Below, piece after piece: positions 1 to 8,206 of a stretch of DNA of 34,451 nucleotides. A program made the position numbers and the translations under genes. The notes below the pieces were generated by a model. It was not told the DNA's origin, did not search any database, and saw only the letters and a list, made by a program, of their open reading frames with translations. How positions within the stretch are numbered: the stretch's first letter is position 1; every line of letters starts with the position of its first letter. Origin of the DNA: Planctomyces sp. (GTDB lineage: Bacteria > Planctomycetota > Planctomycetia > Planctomycetales > Planctomycetaceae); the NCBI GenBank assembly GCA_005798445.1, contig SYJG01000499.1, positions 1 through 34,451 of the forward strand, read 5' to 3'.

Positions 1-70
1 CGACCACGTGAGCTTTGACGATCGCGACTTTGTCCGCCGCTGAAAACTGACGTCGTGGTTTCTTCATCAT
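1..70 (-). CDS. Transposase OrfA-like protein, N-terminal fragment cut by the window edge
   Basis: The minus strand starts at ATG 70-68, with a strong AAAGGA ribosome binding site five bases upstream, and stays open for 23 codons to the window edge. The peptide begins MMKKPRRQFSAADKVAIVKA, which resembles the N-terminus of IS3/IS66-type helix-turn-helix transposase subunits (basic start, then '(F)SAxxKxxIVK'). Such subunits bind the element ends during transposition. Only the first 23 residues are visible, so the exact family, integrity and activity cannot be judged. The family call is an inference from this short match. Confidence 0.55.
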   Translation of the reverse strand, partial: MMKKPRRQFSAADKVAIVKAHVV

Positions 71-140
71 GCGTCCTTTCTGGTGTGACTCTACAACACG
101 CCAGTTTCAAGGACGCTCCATTTTCGAAAAGGGCACTACA
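71..140 (-). mobile_element. Probable terminal segment of the insertion sequence carrying the transposase
   Basis: These 70 bases lie between the transposase start and the stop codon of the downstream methyltransferase. Read on the minus strand they begin TGTAGTGCCC, a 5'-TG start as in IS3-family termini, and run into the transposase leader. The other terminus and any target duplication lie outside the window, so the boundary is an inference. Confidence 0.35.
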
Positions 141-142
141 AC

Positions 143-976
143 TCACTTTGACGAGTGACTCATACGGAACACGAACTGATTGCAACCCAGGCTTCTCGTC
201 GGAGTCAGCTTGAGCAATTCAAAGCCACGTTGCTCGTGGAAGCGGATGACATCGTCGGGCTTGGCGACCTCGAACGGCAGGCCGCCGATCCAGTCGATCC
301 AGTCGTGGGCCGGGGACATGCCTCGTTCGTGGTAATAGGCCGCGAACTTGTTACGGCGGGAGACCAAGCTGGCAACGCACATCCGAGCGAAGAATCCGGG
401 CACCCACATCGCCGTCATCGCCCAGCGGCCGAGCGTGCAGCAGCAGTACGCTCGCTTCACCGCCAGCCACATCCGCGACAGCCAACCTTGATCGTTGTAG
501 AGCGCGATGAACAGCCGCCCTTTCGGGGCCACGAGCGCGGTCACGTTCTCGATGGCTTGCCACATCGCTCCGGTGTGATGCAGTACGCCCCACGAATAGA
601 CAACGTCGAATTGACCGAGTGATTTCAAATAGTCCTGATCGAGCACGCTGGCTTGCTGGATCGTCCAGTGCGGATCATCGGCGAAATAGCGCCGCTTCAA
701 CTCCTGAGTGCAGCCGACGGAACTCGGATCGAAGTCAAACGAATGCACCGTTGCTCCCAGCCGCCTCGCTGCCAGCGAAAACAAGCCGCTGCCGCTGCCT
801 GCGTCACAGAACCGCAATCCGTCCAAATGATCGAGACCCAATTGTTGCTGGAGGGATCGGACAGCGTTCGCGATCCGTTCCTCAGTGAGCACGTTCAGGA
901 ACCGCTGCCAGTTTTTGCCGAACTCGAATCGCTTGCCAGACGCGACCTCGCAATTGAAGGCGGCTGCTGAGGTCAC
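143..976 (-). CDS. Class I SAM-dependent methyltransferase (UbiE/UbiG-like fold)
   Basis: A Rossmann-type methyltransferase. Motif I is clear (FCDAGSGSGLFSLAARRLGA), followed by an acidic post-I strand (HSFDFDP) and a motif IV region FDVVYSWGVLHHTG. The substrate is unknown; similar proteins are annotated only as methyltransferases. The frame is open up to an ATG at 1129. That extra N-terminus would be encoded by the intergenic direct repeats (it reads SICNLQFSICNLQ), so it is unlikely to be genuine. The GTG at 976 puts the conserved RFEFGKNWQRFL segment about 15 residues from the start. A TTG at 1018, with AAGG upstream, is an alternative. The stop lies three bases from the probable insertion sequence end. 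Confidence 0.8.
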   Translation of the reverse strand: MTSAAAFNCEVASGKRFEFGKNWQRFLNVLTEERIANAVRSLQQQLGLDHLDGLRFCDAGSGSGLFSLAARRLGATVHSFDFDPSSVGCTQELKRRYFADDPHWTIQQASVLDQDYLKSLGQFDVVYSWGVLHHTGAMWQAIENVTALVAPKGRLFIALYNDQGWLSRMWLAVKRAYCCCTLGRWAMTAMWVPGFFARMCVASLVSRRNKFAAYYHERGMSPAHDWIDWIGGLPFEVAKPDDVIRFHEQRGFELLKLTPTRSLGCNQFVFRMSHSSK

Positions 977-1062
977 ATCGCGAGTGATTCGCGGCGAGTC
1001 GGAGTTTGTGTCGGACAAGTCAGCGGCCTTGCGTCGGGGATTGAGCGGGGGACAAGGCGAGT

Positions 1063-1162
1063 ATTGCAAGTTGCAAATTGAAAATTGCAAGTTGCAAATT
1101 GAGAACAGGTGATCGCTGGTGTGGCTCAATTCTCAATTTGCAATTTTCCATTTGAAATTGGC
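1063..1162. repeat. AT-rich intergenic direct and inverted repeats
   Basis: A 21-base unit beginning ATTGCAAGTTGCAAATTGA occurs twice in tandem (1063-1083 and 1084-1104). A 14-base arm, TTGCAAATTGAGAA (1092-1105), is inverted at 1130-1143 with a 24-base spacer. Further degenerate copies (CAATTTTCCATTTGAAATTGG) run to about 1162. The block is strikingly AT-rich against its GC-rich neighbours and lies between divergent genes. Confidence 0.8.
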
Positions 1163-1284
1163 AATCTCTCGTCCAAAGCAGCCCTCTTGTCCCGTTTCAG
1201 AGCTTGAACTACCATCGCTCCGGCGTTGCAGACTGAGCCTTTTTGCTCAACTTTTCCGTCGCTCTTGCTCATCGAAAGCATCAC

Positions 1285-3390
1285 ATGAAGCTGACGACTC
1301 CATCTCGGACCGCGTGGACATTGTGTGCTGGATTACTGTTGCTGGCTGCGGTCACAGGCTTTGCTGATCGCTTGGCGGCGAATCATCCCAATGACGAAAC
1401 CACGACGAAGCTCGTCGTTGGCATGGTGCAGAAGTTTCACATCAGCCAGCATCCGATCGACGATCAGATTTCCGGCAAGCTGCTGGATCGATTCTTGAAG
1501 ACGCTCGATCCGCAAAAGCTGTACTTCACCCAGCCAGACATCGACGAACTGAGCAAGTTCAAATCGACGCTGGATGACCTCGTGAAAGCAGGCAACACGC
1601 AATTCGCCTACGACGTGTGGGACATGTATTTGCAGCGGATCGAACGGCAGATGGAAATCGTTCACAAGCTGATCGACTCGCCTCACGATTTCGCCGTCGA
1701 TGAGTCCATCGAGATTGACGCCGACAAGATCGCACCCGCGAAGACGGAAGACGAATTGAACGACCGTTGGCGTCGGCGGATCAAGTTCGAACTCATCAAC
1801 GCTCGGCTCGACAACGAGGACATCGCGTCCGGCAAGCAAAAGCCCAAGGCTGGTCCCGGTCGCGAGAAAACTCAGACCGCGCCCGTCGATCCGCAAGAAC
1901 GATTGCATAAGCGATATCGAATGTTCCAGAAGGCAGCGAAAGAGACTGAAGATCCTGAGAAATTGGAACTGTACCTCTCCTCGCTGACGCATTGTTTCGA
2001 TCCGCACTCCAGCTACATGTCCCCGCAAACGCAGGAAGAATTCCAAATCGCGATCGCGCTCAACCTCGACGGGATCGGCGCATCGCTGCAATCGGAAGAC
2101 GGCTTCACCATTGTCCGTGAGATCGTCAAGCCCGGAGCCGCTTCCGAAGATGGACGGCTCAAGGCCGGCGACAAGATCTTGGCGGTCGGGCAAGAGACCG
2201 GCGAGATGGTCGACATCATGGAAATGAAGCTCAGCAAAGTTGTCCGCCTGATTCGCGGCAAGCGCGGCACCAAAGTCCGCTTGCAAGTAAAAAAGGGAGA
2301 TAGCAGTGAAGTCGTGCTTTATGAGTTAACTCGCAAGAAAATCGAACTGACCAACGCGGAAGTCAAAGGGGAGATTCTCGACACCGACCAACGGATTCCC
2401 GGCCGCAAAGGTCGCATCGGTCTCATTAACATTCCCTCCTTTTATCGCGACTTCCAAGCCTTCCAAGACGGCGTCGAAAATGCCAAGAGCACCGCTCGCG
2501 ATGTCCAGGCCGTGTTGCAGAAATTCCAGCAGCAGGGTGGGGTTGATGTGGTCGTCGTCGATCTACGAACCAACGGCGGCGGGGCGCTCAGCGAAGCCAT
2601 CGACGTCTCCGGCCTGTTCATCGACAAAGGCCCGATCGTCCAGGTCAAAGAACAGAACGGGCGAATCAAGTCGCACGACGACGACATCGAAGGTGTGGTG
2701 TACAACGGCCCGCTGGTTGTGATCTGTAACAAACTGTCCGCCTCGGCGTCGGAAATTTTTGCGGCCGTCATCAAAGACTATCAGCGCGGCATCATCGTGG
2801 GTGATACAACCACGCACGGCAAAGGGACCGTCCAAAACGTGATGCCGGTCACGTCGGGCATGTTCCTGAATCGCACCGATCGCGGAGCGCTCAAGCTGAC
2901 CATTCAGCAGTTCTACCGGGTCAACGGTGACAGTACGCAGAAGGACGGCGTGAAGTCGGACATCGTGCTGCCATCGCTGATCGACAAGATGGATCTCGGC
3001 GAGTCATCGCTCGACAACTCCCTGGAATTTGACCGTATCCCACCTGCATCCCATTCGTCCGCGGACATGGCCAGTGAAAAGATGATCTCAGCTTTGCGGG
3101 ATCGCTCCGAACGCCGAGTCACCGCCGATCCCAAATTCCAGGAAATCAAAAAGGACATCGATCGCTATCTCGATCGAAAGAATCGCAAAACGATTTCGCT
3201 CAACGAGTCAGTTCTCAAGGCTGAACGGAATCAGGACAAGAAGGAACAGGACGAGACCGACAAAGACGATCCCAGCACGCGTGGCAGCGACGCTCCGATC
3301 TTTCCGGTCGATGCCTACAACGATGAGGTGCTGCAAATCTCATTGGACTACGCGACGCTGCTGCGAAATCCGCAAGCGGCACAGAAGTAG
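1285..3390 (+). CDS. Carboxy-terminal (tail-specific) processing protease, S41 family
   Basis: A periplasmic serine protease of the Prc/CtpA type, which trims or degrades proteins by their C-terminal tails. From ATG 1285 the protein has 701 residues. An N-terminal signal peptide (MKLTTPSRTAWTLCAGLLLL) is followed by a helical N-terminal domain (about 35-250), a PDZ domain (about 262-338, GIGASLQSEDGFTIVREIV), the S41 protease core (about 370-545), and a charged C-terminal domain as in long Prc-type members. The catalytic pair is visible: Ser487 in KLSASASEIFAA and Lys513 in THGKGTVQ, 26 residues apart. An upstream in-frame ATG at 1243 would bury the signal peptide behind 14 extra residues, so 1285 is preferred. 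The gene is convergent with the next one. Confidence 0.93.
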   Translation: MKLTTPSRTAWTLCAGLLLLAAVTGFADRLAANHPNDETTTKLVVGMVQKFHISQHPIDDQISGKLLDRFLKTLDPQKLYFTQPDIDELSKFKSTLDDLVKAGNTQFAYDVWDMYLQRIERQMEIVHKLIDSPHDFAVDESIEIDADKIAPAKTEDELNDRWRRRIKFELINARLDNEDIASGKQKPKAGPGREKTQTAPVDPQERLHKRYRMFQKAAKETEDPEKLELYLSSLTHCFDPHSSYMSPQTQEEFQIAIALNLDGIGASLQSEDGFTIVREIVKPGAASEDGRLKAGDKILAVGQETGEMVDIMEMKLSKVVRLIRGKRGTKVRLQVKKGDSSEVVLYELTRKKIELTNAEVKGEILDTDQRIPGRKGRIGLINIPSFYRDFQAFQDGVENAKSTARDVQAVLQKFQQQGGVDVVVVDLRTNGGGALSEAIDVSGLFIDKGPIVQVKEQNGRIKSHDDDIEGVVYNGPLVVICNKLSASASEIFAAVIKDYQRGIIVGDTTTHGKGTVQNVMPVTSGMFLNRTDRGALKLTIQQFYRVNGDSTQKDGVKSDIVLPSLIDKMDLGESSLDNSLEFDRIPPASHSSADMASEKMISALRDRSERRVTADPKFQEIKKDIDRYLDRKNRKTISLNESVLKAERNQDKKEQDETDKDDPSTRGSDAPIFPVDAYNDEVLQISLDYATLLRNPQAAQK

Positions 3391-3446
3391 GTCAGGCTTT
3401 CGAGCCCGATCCGAATTGGCAAGGTGTCGTCAACCGTTGATTGGGT

Positions 3447-3462
3447 CAGCCTGGAAAGGCTG
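3447..3462. terminator. Short hairpin between convergent genes
   Basis: CAGCCT-GGAA-AGGCTG forms a stem closed by a GGAA tetraloop, extended by one more pair on the outside. It lies in the 82-base gap between the protease stop and the convergent gene's stop. There is no T-tract, so a terminator role is only a guess. Confidence 0.35.
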
Positions 3463-3472
3463 ATCGACGAGC

Positions 3473-4783
3473 TCACGGTCGAAGTCCATTGAGACCAATC
3501 GATCGGCCGTATTGTGCGATCAACTCGGAGGGCGTGATGCCGTAGGCTCGGTTGAGAGCCTCTTCCGGCGTGAAGCCATCTTTGATGCCCAGGATGAATG
3601 TTCGATAGCGGCCGGGATCGATTTGCAGCATGAAGTTGGTCAAGTTCGAAGCGATGCCGTATTGCCACGGCTGCAAGCTGGCTTGCTCCTCGAAGAAGTT
3701 CACGCCCAGCGAACCTGTTTGTCGTAAGCGATCGACTCCTTCTTTCTGTCGCTCGGTCACCGCCTTGCTTTGAGTGACGATCGCTCCCGCGACCCAATCC
3801 GCAACGCCTTCGTTGATCCAGGGCGGAATGTGAACCGAGGATCGCAGCCGATGCAAAAAACCGTGAGCCGTTTCGTGGACCAGCACAACGGCGAAGTACG
3901 ACGGGGTGTTGCCGCGATAGCAACTGATGATCGCACGCCCGTCGCTGGCGGAATGATGCAGCCCCTGCGCTCCCTTCGTGTCCGTGTTGTCCATGAAGGT
4001 CCGCTCGAAGGCGTGAAACGATTCCTCATTGAGGAATGCCAAGACCATGCATTTCCCCAGCCAGATGTTCTTGTCCTTGGGCACACCGAACGCGCTGCTG
4101 AGTTTGGAATACATCGCATCCAGCGATGCGACATACGGTGTCATTTGAGTCGCCGGAATATCCGACAGCACCATGAAGAATTTCGTTTCATACAGCCGCA
4201 GCGGAAACTGATAGCTGGCCTGTACCTTCTGGAAGAATTCTTTGTACTCGGCAATCGTCTTGGTTCGCTCGTCGTCGGACGGATCATACCACAACTGGTT
4301 ACGAGTTCCTTTCAGACGCTCATTGACATCGAGGTCTCGCTGAGTGACATCGAGCAGCACCGGCCCCTTCTTGGCAGGATCGAGGAACACGTCGTAGTCG
4401 CGATCGCCCGACCGAATTCTCACGATGGTTGTGCCGGCGAGCTTTTGCTTCTTCTTGCCATCGGCATCTTGAATTCCCAACAGCTTGACCGTCTCGTCCC
4501 CTTTGCCAAGCTGAGTCTCCGTGACCTCGAAGTCGTTTAGCGTCTTTCCGTTGGTGAGCACGACCGTCACCCTCTTGCCGACGGCGATCGGCGATTCTTC
4601 GCCAGTCAGCGGCGCGACGTATTTCGCGAGCTCCTCCTCAAGATCATTGGACTTTTTCGCCGAGGATTTCACTTTGGGCTTCGTCGTCTGCGACCAACCT
4701 GACTCGGCGGTCCAGAGGCCGATCAGCGTTCCAGCGACCGCCACAAGCGGCAGAATACGTCTGGAAAGGTGGACTCGAATCAT
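3473..4783 (-). CDS. Secreted DUF1570-type zinc metalloprotease-like protein
   Basis: From ATG 4783 the protein has 436 residues. It begins with a signal peptide (MIRVHLSRRILPLVAVAGTL, ending near SGWSQ), then a Lys-rich linker and a small beta domain (about 60-140). A gluzincin-like catalytic domain follows: His303-Glu-Thr-Ala-His307 (VHETAHGFLHR) and the downstream Glu325 in PPWINEGVADW give the HExxH...E zinc site. This arrangement fits the DUF1570 families common in Planctomycetota; the substrate is unknown. The start is chosen because GAGGA lies about eight bases before ATG 4783. The upstream in-frame ATG at 4825 would add 14 polar residues before the signal peptide. The gene is divergent from the next one with about 100 bases between. 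Confidence 0.85.
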   Translation of the reverse strand: MIRVHLSRRILPLVAVAGTLIGLWTAESGWSQTTKPKVKSSAKKSNDLEEELAKYVAPLTGEESPIAVGKRVTVVLTNGKTLNDFEVTETQLGKGDETVKLLGIQDADGKKKQKLAGTTIVRIRSGDRDYDVFLDPAKKGPVLLDVTQRDLDVNERLKGTRNQLWYDPSDDERTKTIAEYKEFFQKVQASYQFPLRLYETKFFMVLSDIPATQMTPYVASLDAMYSKLSSAFGVPKDKNIWLGKCMVLAFLNEESFHAFERTFMDNTDTKGAQGLHHSASDGRAIISCYRGNTPSYFAVVLVHETAHGFLHRLRSSVHIPPWINEGVADWVAGAIVTQSKAVTERQKEGVDRLRQTGSLGVNFFEEQASLQPWQYGIASNLTNFMLQIDPGRYRTFILGIKDGFTPEEALNRAYGITPSELIAQYGRSIGLNGLRP

Positions 4784-4884
4784 CGCGAAATCCTCGGATT
4801 GGCGATTTTTGTTAGTTTCGGTCAAATGCCCGTGTCACAATCTCCGCATTGCAGTCGCTCGTCTCAGAAGTCACAAGACCGACA

Positions 4885-6069
4885 ATGTCCCGTTCCACAC
4901 AAACACAATCTGACTCGAACGCCAATGTGGCTCACGGTGCCGCTGTGGGCGACACCTCTTCGCCGTTGCAGGAAGCGTTGTTGGTCGGCGCGCTGGACGA
5001 CGTCATCGGCAAGCGAGTGCTCTGCACTTCGCTCGGTCGGGGGCAGTTCGCGTCCGCGGTTTCAAATTGGTCGTCGGATATCGATGTGACCTGCTATTTC
5101 CTGGATGTCTTCTTGGCCAAGAAAGCTCGCGAAGAGATCGCCCTCAGGCCCGGCAGCGTTTCCGTGATTTGCGAGACGGATTTCCCCGAGGGACCGTTTG
5201 ACACCATCGCCCTGCCGTTCCGAAAAAATGGTGAAGCGGAACTGACACGCGAGCTGCTGCAACAGGCTCACGAGCGACTGGAGATCGGCGGTCGGTTGAT
5301 CACGTCGACCGACAACCCAAACGATGACTGGTTGCACGATCAACTTCAATTGCTGTTCGGAAAGGTCACGAAACGCCCTGAGCCGCGCGGAGTCGTGTAT
5401 CTCGCCAAAAAGACGGAGCCTCTTCGACGGGTACGAGAATTCACTGCGAACTTTGCATTCCGCGATGGCGAACGCGTGATTCATGCGGTGAGCCGTCCCA
5501 GTGTCTTCAGCCATCGCCAGCTCGACCTCGGTGCGCGAGCCTTGCTGGAAGCGACCGAAGCCAGCCAGGCAGTCTTGCCGGGCAGCCGCATCCTCGACCT
5601 CGGTTCCGGATCGGGGACCGTCGGCATCGCGCTCGCGCTCCGCCAGCCCGGAGTTCACGTCCACGCGGTCGATTCGAATCCGCGCGCCCTGCAATGCACG
5701 CTGCACGGCGCGGAGTTGAATGGGATCATGGTCGTCAATCAGCCCGTCAAGCCATCGCGTGTCGGAAAAGCCGTCCCCGAAGACGAGCGATCGTCGCTGT
5801 CGATTCAGTTGGACGACTCCGGCCACGTCCGTTATCCAGGCACCTTTGATCTCGTGATGGCGAACCCGCCGTACTATTCGAATTGGGCCATCACCGCGAT
5901 CTTCATTGAGGCCGCCGCTCGTGCCCTCACCCCCGGTGGCCGAATGTTTCTCGTCACCAAGAGTCCGAATTGGTATCGCAACAACCTGCACTTCGTACTG
6001 TCCGACATCGAGATCCAAGACGTCCGAGGCTATTCCATCGTGACCGCTCGCAAAAAACGCGGAATGTGA
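4885..6069 (+). CDS. RsmC/RlmG-like class I methyltransferase
   Basis: A probable RNA (guanine-N2) methyltransferase of the two-domain RsmC/RlmG type. The N-terminal half (about 20-195) is a degenerate Rossmann domain. The C-terminal half carries motif I (ILDLGSGSGTVGIALA), an acidic loop (HAVDSNPRA) and the diagnostic catalytic motif NPPY in FDLVMANPPYYSNWA, used by methylases acting on exocyclic amino groups. The length, 394 residues, is close to RlmG and a little longer than RsmC. The exact rRNA target cannot be read from sequence. A TTG at 4849 is in frame upstream, but ATG 4885 is the simpler choice; neither has a strong ribosome binding site. Confidence 0.82.
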   Translation: MSRSTQTQSDSNANVAHGAAVGDTSSPLQEALLVGALDDVIGKRVLCTSLGRGQFASAVSNWSSDIDVTCYFLDVFLAKKAREEIALRPGSVSVICETDFPEGPFDTIALPFRKNGEAELTRELLQQAHERLEIGGRLITSTDNPNDDWLHDQLQLLFGKVTKRPEPRGVVYLAKKTEPLRRVREFTANFAFRDGERVIHAVSRPSVFSHRQLDLGARALLEATEASQAVLPGSRILDLGSGSGTVGIALALRQPGVHVHAVDSNPRALQCTLHGAELNGIMVVNQPVKPSRVGKAVPEDERSSLSIQLDDSGHVRYPGTFDLVMANPPYYSNWAITAIFIEAAARALTPGGRMFLVTKSPNWYRNNLHFVLSDIEIQDVRGYSIVTARKKRGM

Positions 6070-6095
6070 GCGTCGTCCGAACACCCACGTCCGGA

Positions 6096-6731
6096 CTATT
6101 TCCGAAACACCGTCCGACCACCGACGATCGTTCGCTCCACAGCCAGCTTCGCTAGTTCGCCATCCGCACACGCAAAATCATCGCGAATGTCGGCGTCTCG
6201 GTAGTACAAGTAACCCTGCGTATCGACACACACGCCGAGTTCGCGGCATTGCCGCACGATATCCGGCGACGGAAAGTAGGCGTGAATCAGCGTGAAGCGT
6301 CGCTTTCGCACATCGGGCTGCTCGGCGGCGACTCGGCCAAGAGCTTCCAAAACCTGCCGCGTCCCTTCGTCGCCCGTCACATGATAACTCATCTGCCAAC
6401 CGAGTTTTTGAGCCGCCGCGAAGACCATCTGCATTTCGGCGATGCTCGACAGCTCGGCATACGTCTGGTCGAGCATCCCGCGAGCCACTCCGACCGCGTG
6501 ACAGTGCGACTCGATGAACCCCGGCAACACCATCTTCGCATCGAGCCGGATAATCTCCGTCTTCGATCCGATCAGCGGCTGCACGTCGGCGTTGCTGCCC
6601 GTGGCCAAGCAGCATCGACGACTGGGAGTGAGTTCCAAAAGGAGAGCCAGGCGAGCGGAGGGTGTTAACCCTCCGAGTTCCTTTTGCGATTTTGACTCGG
6701 AGGGTTCATACCCTCCGCTCGCCTGTGACAC
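6096..6731 (-). pseudogene. Decayed amidohydrolase (YtcJ-like) with large internal deletions
   Basis: The frame is open for 211 residues, but the parts come from separate regions of a roughly 550-residue metal-dependent hydrolase. The N-terminal piece has the strand before the first metal site and the HxH-type motif (KMVLPGFIESHCHAVG). It is followed almost directly by a piece from the middle of the barrel (YHVTGDEGTRQVLEALGRVA, then LIHAYFPSPDIVRQCRELGV). The last piece is the C-terminal strand (VERTIVGGRTVFRK). The first about 25 residues are encoded by a palindromic element. About 60% of the fold is missing, so an active enzyme is very unlikely. It could still be expressed as a small protein, but I see no sign of that. 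Confidence 0.75.
6649..6724. repeat. Palindromic element, family A, copy 1
   Basis: Two 30-base arms, 6649-6678 and 6695-6724, are inverted with 28 of 30 positions matching and a 16-base spacer. The outer part of each arm is GGCGAGCGGAGGG, and the inner part is CCTCCGAGT. The same outer and inner blocks recur inside metG at 16791-16877. Here the element supplies the N-terminal codons of the broken amidohydrolase. Confidence 0.88.
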
Positions 6732-7016
6732 ACGACTTCGCCATCAGCCGGAGCACGCTTGTTGCCAACCTGACGACGGACTCCTGAATCGAGAGTACCT
6801 GTCGTCTCCGCGCCGAAATCACAAAAGCGTCGGCGATTCGCGTCTTGAACCACGCCGCATCGTCGTCAATCCAGATTTCTGGCCATTGGCACTCCGACTG
6901 CGAATTGCTGACGCCAACCGAAATCGAGTCAACCAGTTCCGACGGGATGGTCCCGTTGAGGCAATCACTGGACTCGACTCGTTTCGGGAACTCTGAGGCT
7001 CAGAAGGATCCAAGCC
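6732..7016. other. Gap upstream of the candidate RiPP operon
   Basis: No convincing gene was found on either strand. The only reading frames are short and look like low-complexity shadows. The stretch presumably holds the promoter of the operon that starts at 7017, but no clear -35/-10 pair could be picked out. Confidence 0.4.
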
Positions 7017-7148
7017 ATGACCACTCTGTTGAAGACCAAGAAAGCGGTTCGTGAACTGACCGCGTTGCGAACGGACGACTCCCTCAAGAAATCGGCCGAG
7101 CGTCATCGCTGCTGTCGCTGCTGCCGTTGCTGTCGTGGCGGACGGTAG
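7017..7148 (+). CDS. Candidate RiPP precursor peptide with a Cys-Cys-Arg repeat core
   Basis: A 43-residue reading frame beginning MTTLLKTKKAVRELTALRTD and ending RHRCCRCCRCCRGGR. An AGAAGGA ribosome binding site lies eight bases before ATG 7017. The N-terminal 31 residues look like a polar, helical leader. The C-terminus has six cysteines in three CC pairs separated by single arginines, with no cysteine elsewhere. It is immediately upstream, on the same strand, of a DUF692 iron oxidase; in other known clusters enzymes of that family modify Cys or other residues of short peptides encoded next to them. The core is built of a nine-base unit (CGC TGC TGT and variants), so repeat number could vary by slippage. 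The precursor role is an inference from context and composition; no homologue was recognised. Confidence 0.7.
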   Translation: MTTLLKTKKAVRELTALRTDDSLKKSAERHRCCRCCRCCRGGR

Positions 7149-7162
7149 GTGCTGGACCATCC

Positions 7163-7257
7163 GGCGAGCGGAGGTCGTCCAGCCTCGGATGCGTGAGAGT
7201 TCGCAATCGCCCTCAATCGCCATCGAAGCATCAGCCAGATCGCACTGGTCGCTCGCC
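7163..7257. repeat. Degenerate palindromic element, family A, copy 3
   Basis: The left end reads GGCGAGCGGAGG followed by a partial match to CCTCCGAGT (GCCTCGGAT), and the right end reads GGTCGCTCGCC. These are decayed versions of the arms at 6649-6724 and 16791-16877. It occupies the gap between the precursor and the DUF692 gene. A small stem GCTGGAC/GTCCAGC overlaps the left arm. Confidence 0.45.
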
Positions 7258-7300
7258 GTTTCCTTTCGGAACCCGGTTTGAAGTTGGGAAGGAATCCGCC

Positions 7301-8185
7301 ATGTCCCTCGCCTCGCTCGACGCCGCTCCATCGGCCACATCGCCACACTTCGCCGCGCCGGGCATCGGCTACGCCCTCCGCGAACAGAATCGCTACATCC
7401 TGAGCGACCCCGCCATCAACGCGGTCGAGATCACCTTTGAACGAGCCGACGACCCGCTCCGCATCGACCGCTACCTCGGCGAACAAGAATTCGAGCACGT
7501 CGGAATTCACGCCTTGAAGCTGTCGGTCGCCAGTCCGGACGCTCCCGGCCGCAACTACCTCGACACTCTGCTGGCCATCGCCGAAGAGAACGACGCCGAA
7601 TCGATCAGCGATCACTTGGGCTTCACTCGTGACGGCCACAACGGCGTCGAGATGGGACACTTCGCTCCGCCACCGTTCACGTCGGCCGCGCTGGAAGCAA
7701 CCTGCCGCAACATCGACTTCGTGCAGACGTTTTTTGCTCGTCGCGACCGGCGGTTTTACATCGAGAACATCGCCTACCTGTTTCGCTTCGACGGCACGAT
7801 GACCGAGGCGGAGTTCCTGTGGCGAGTGCTGCGGAACACCGGCTGCGGCTGGCTGCTCGACGTGACCAACGTGTACGCCAACGCGGTCAACTTCGGCTTC
7901 GACCCGTATGACTTCATCGCCGAAATCATGCCCGCTGCCGACCGAGTGCAACTGCATCTGGCCGGCGGATTCTTCGACGAGAAGGCGGGCATGTACATCG
8001 ACAGCCACTCGGAACCGATCCCGGAACCGGTCTGGAGTTTGTATCGACACGCGCTCGATCAAGGCCGAAGCAAGATCGACGCGGTGTTCCTGGAACGCGA
8101 TCAAAACTATCCCGATGAACGGGGCTGGCGGCGCGAGATTCGCCAAGTACGAGCCATCGCCGAAGAAGTTTGCAGCCCGCGCTAG
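7301..8185 (+). CDS. DUF692-family multinuclear non-heme iron oxidase (MNIO, MbnB/TglH/BufB-like)
   Basis: Iron-dependent oxidases of this family (MbnB, TglH, ChrH, BufB) use two or three irons on a TIM barrel to rearrange or excise parts of peptide residues, often cysteine. From ATG 7301 (GGAAGGA eight bases upstream) the protein has 294 residues, the usual family length. Signature blocks appear in order: GIGYALRE near the start, SISDHLGF (His105), FYIENIAYLF (Glu155, Asn156), LLDVTNVYANA (Asp187, Asn190), LHLAGG (His219), IDSHSEPIPEPVW (Asp234, His236) and FLERD (Glu265). These match the family's expected metal-binding strands; the assignment of individual ligands is by motif only. Two usual residues differ: NFG instead of NHG after the DVxN block, and ERD instead of EWD near the end. 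It follows a Cys-rich peptide gene and precedes a partner and an exporter gene. Confidence 0.9.
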   Translation: MSLASLDAAPSATSPHFAAPGIGYALREQNRYILSDPAINAVEITFERADDPLRIDRYLGEQEFEHVGIHALKLSVASPDAPGRNYLDTLLAIAEENDAESISDHLGFTRDGHNGVEMGHFAPPPFTSAALEATCRNIDFVQTFFARRDRRFYIENIAYLFRFDGTMTEAEFLWRVLRNTGCGWLLDVTNVYANAVNFGFDPYDFIAEIMPAADRVQLHLAGGFFDEKAGMYIDSHSEPIPEPVWSLYRHALDQGRSKIDAVFLERDQNYPDERGWRREIRQVRAIAEEVCSPR

Positions 8186-8206
8186 TTTGGATTGGAACTT
8201 GAAATC

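Noticed and set aside
1333..2286. A 317-residue open frame antisense to the S41 protease
   Set aside because: A shadow of the well-supported protease gene; Leu/Val/Asp-rich with no domain.
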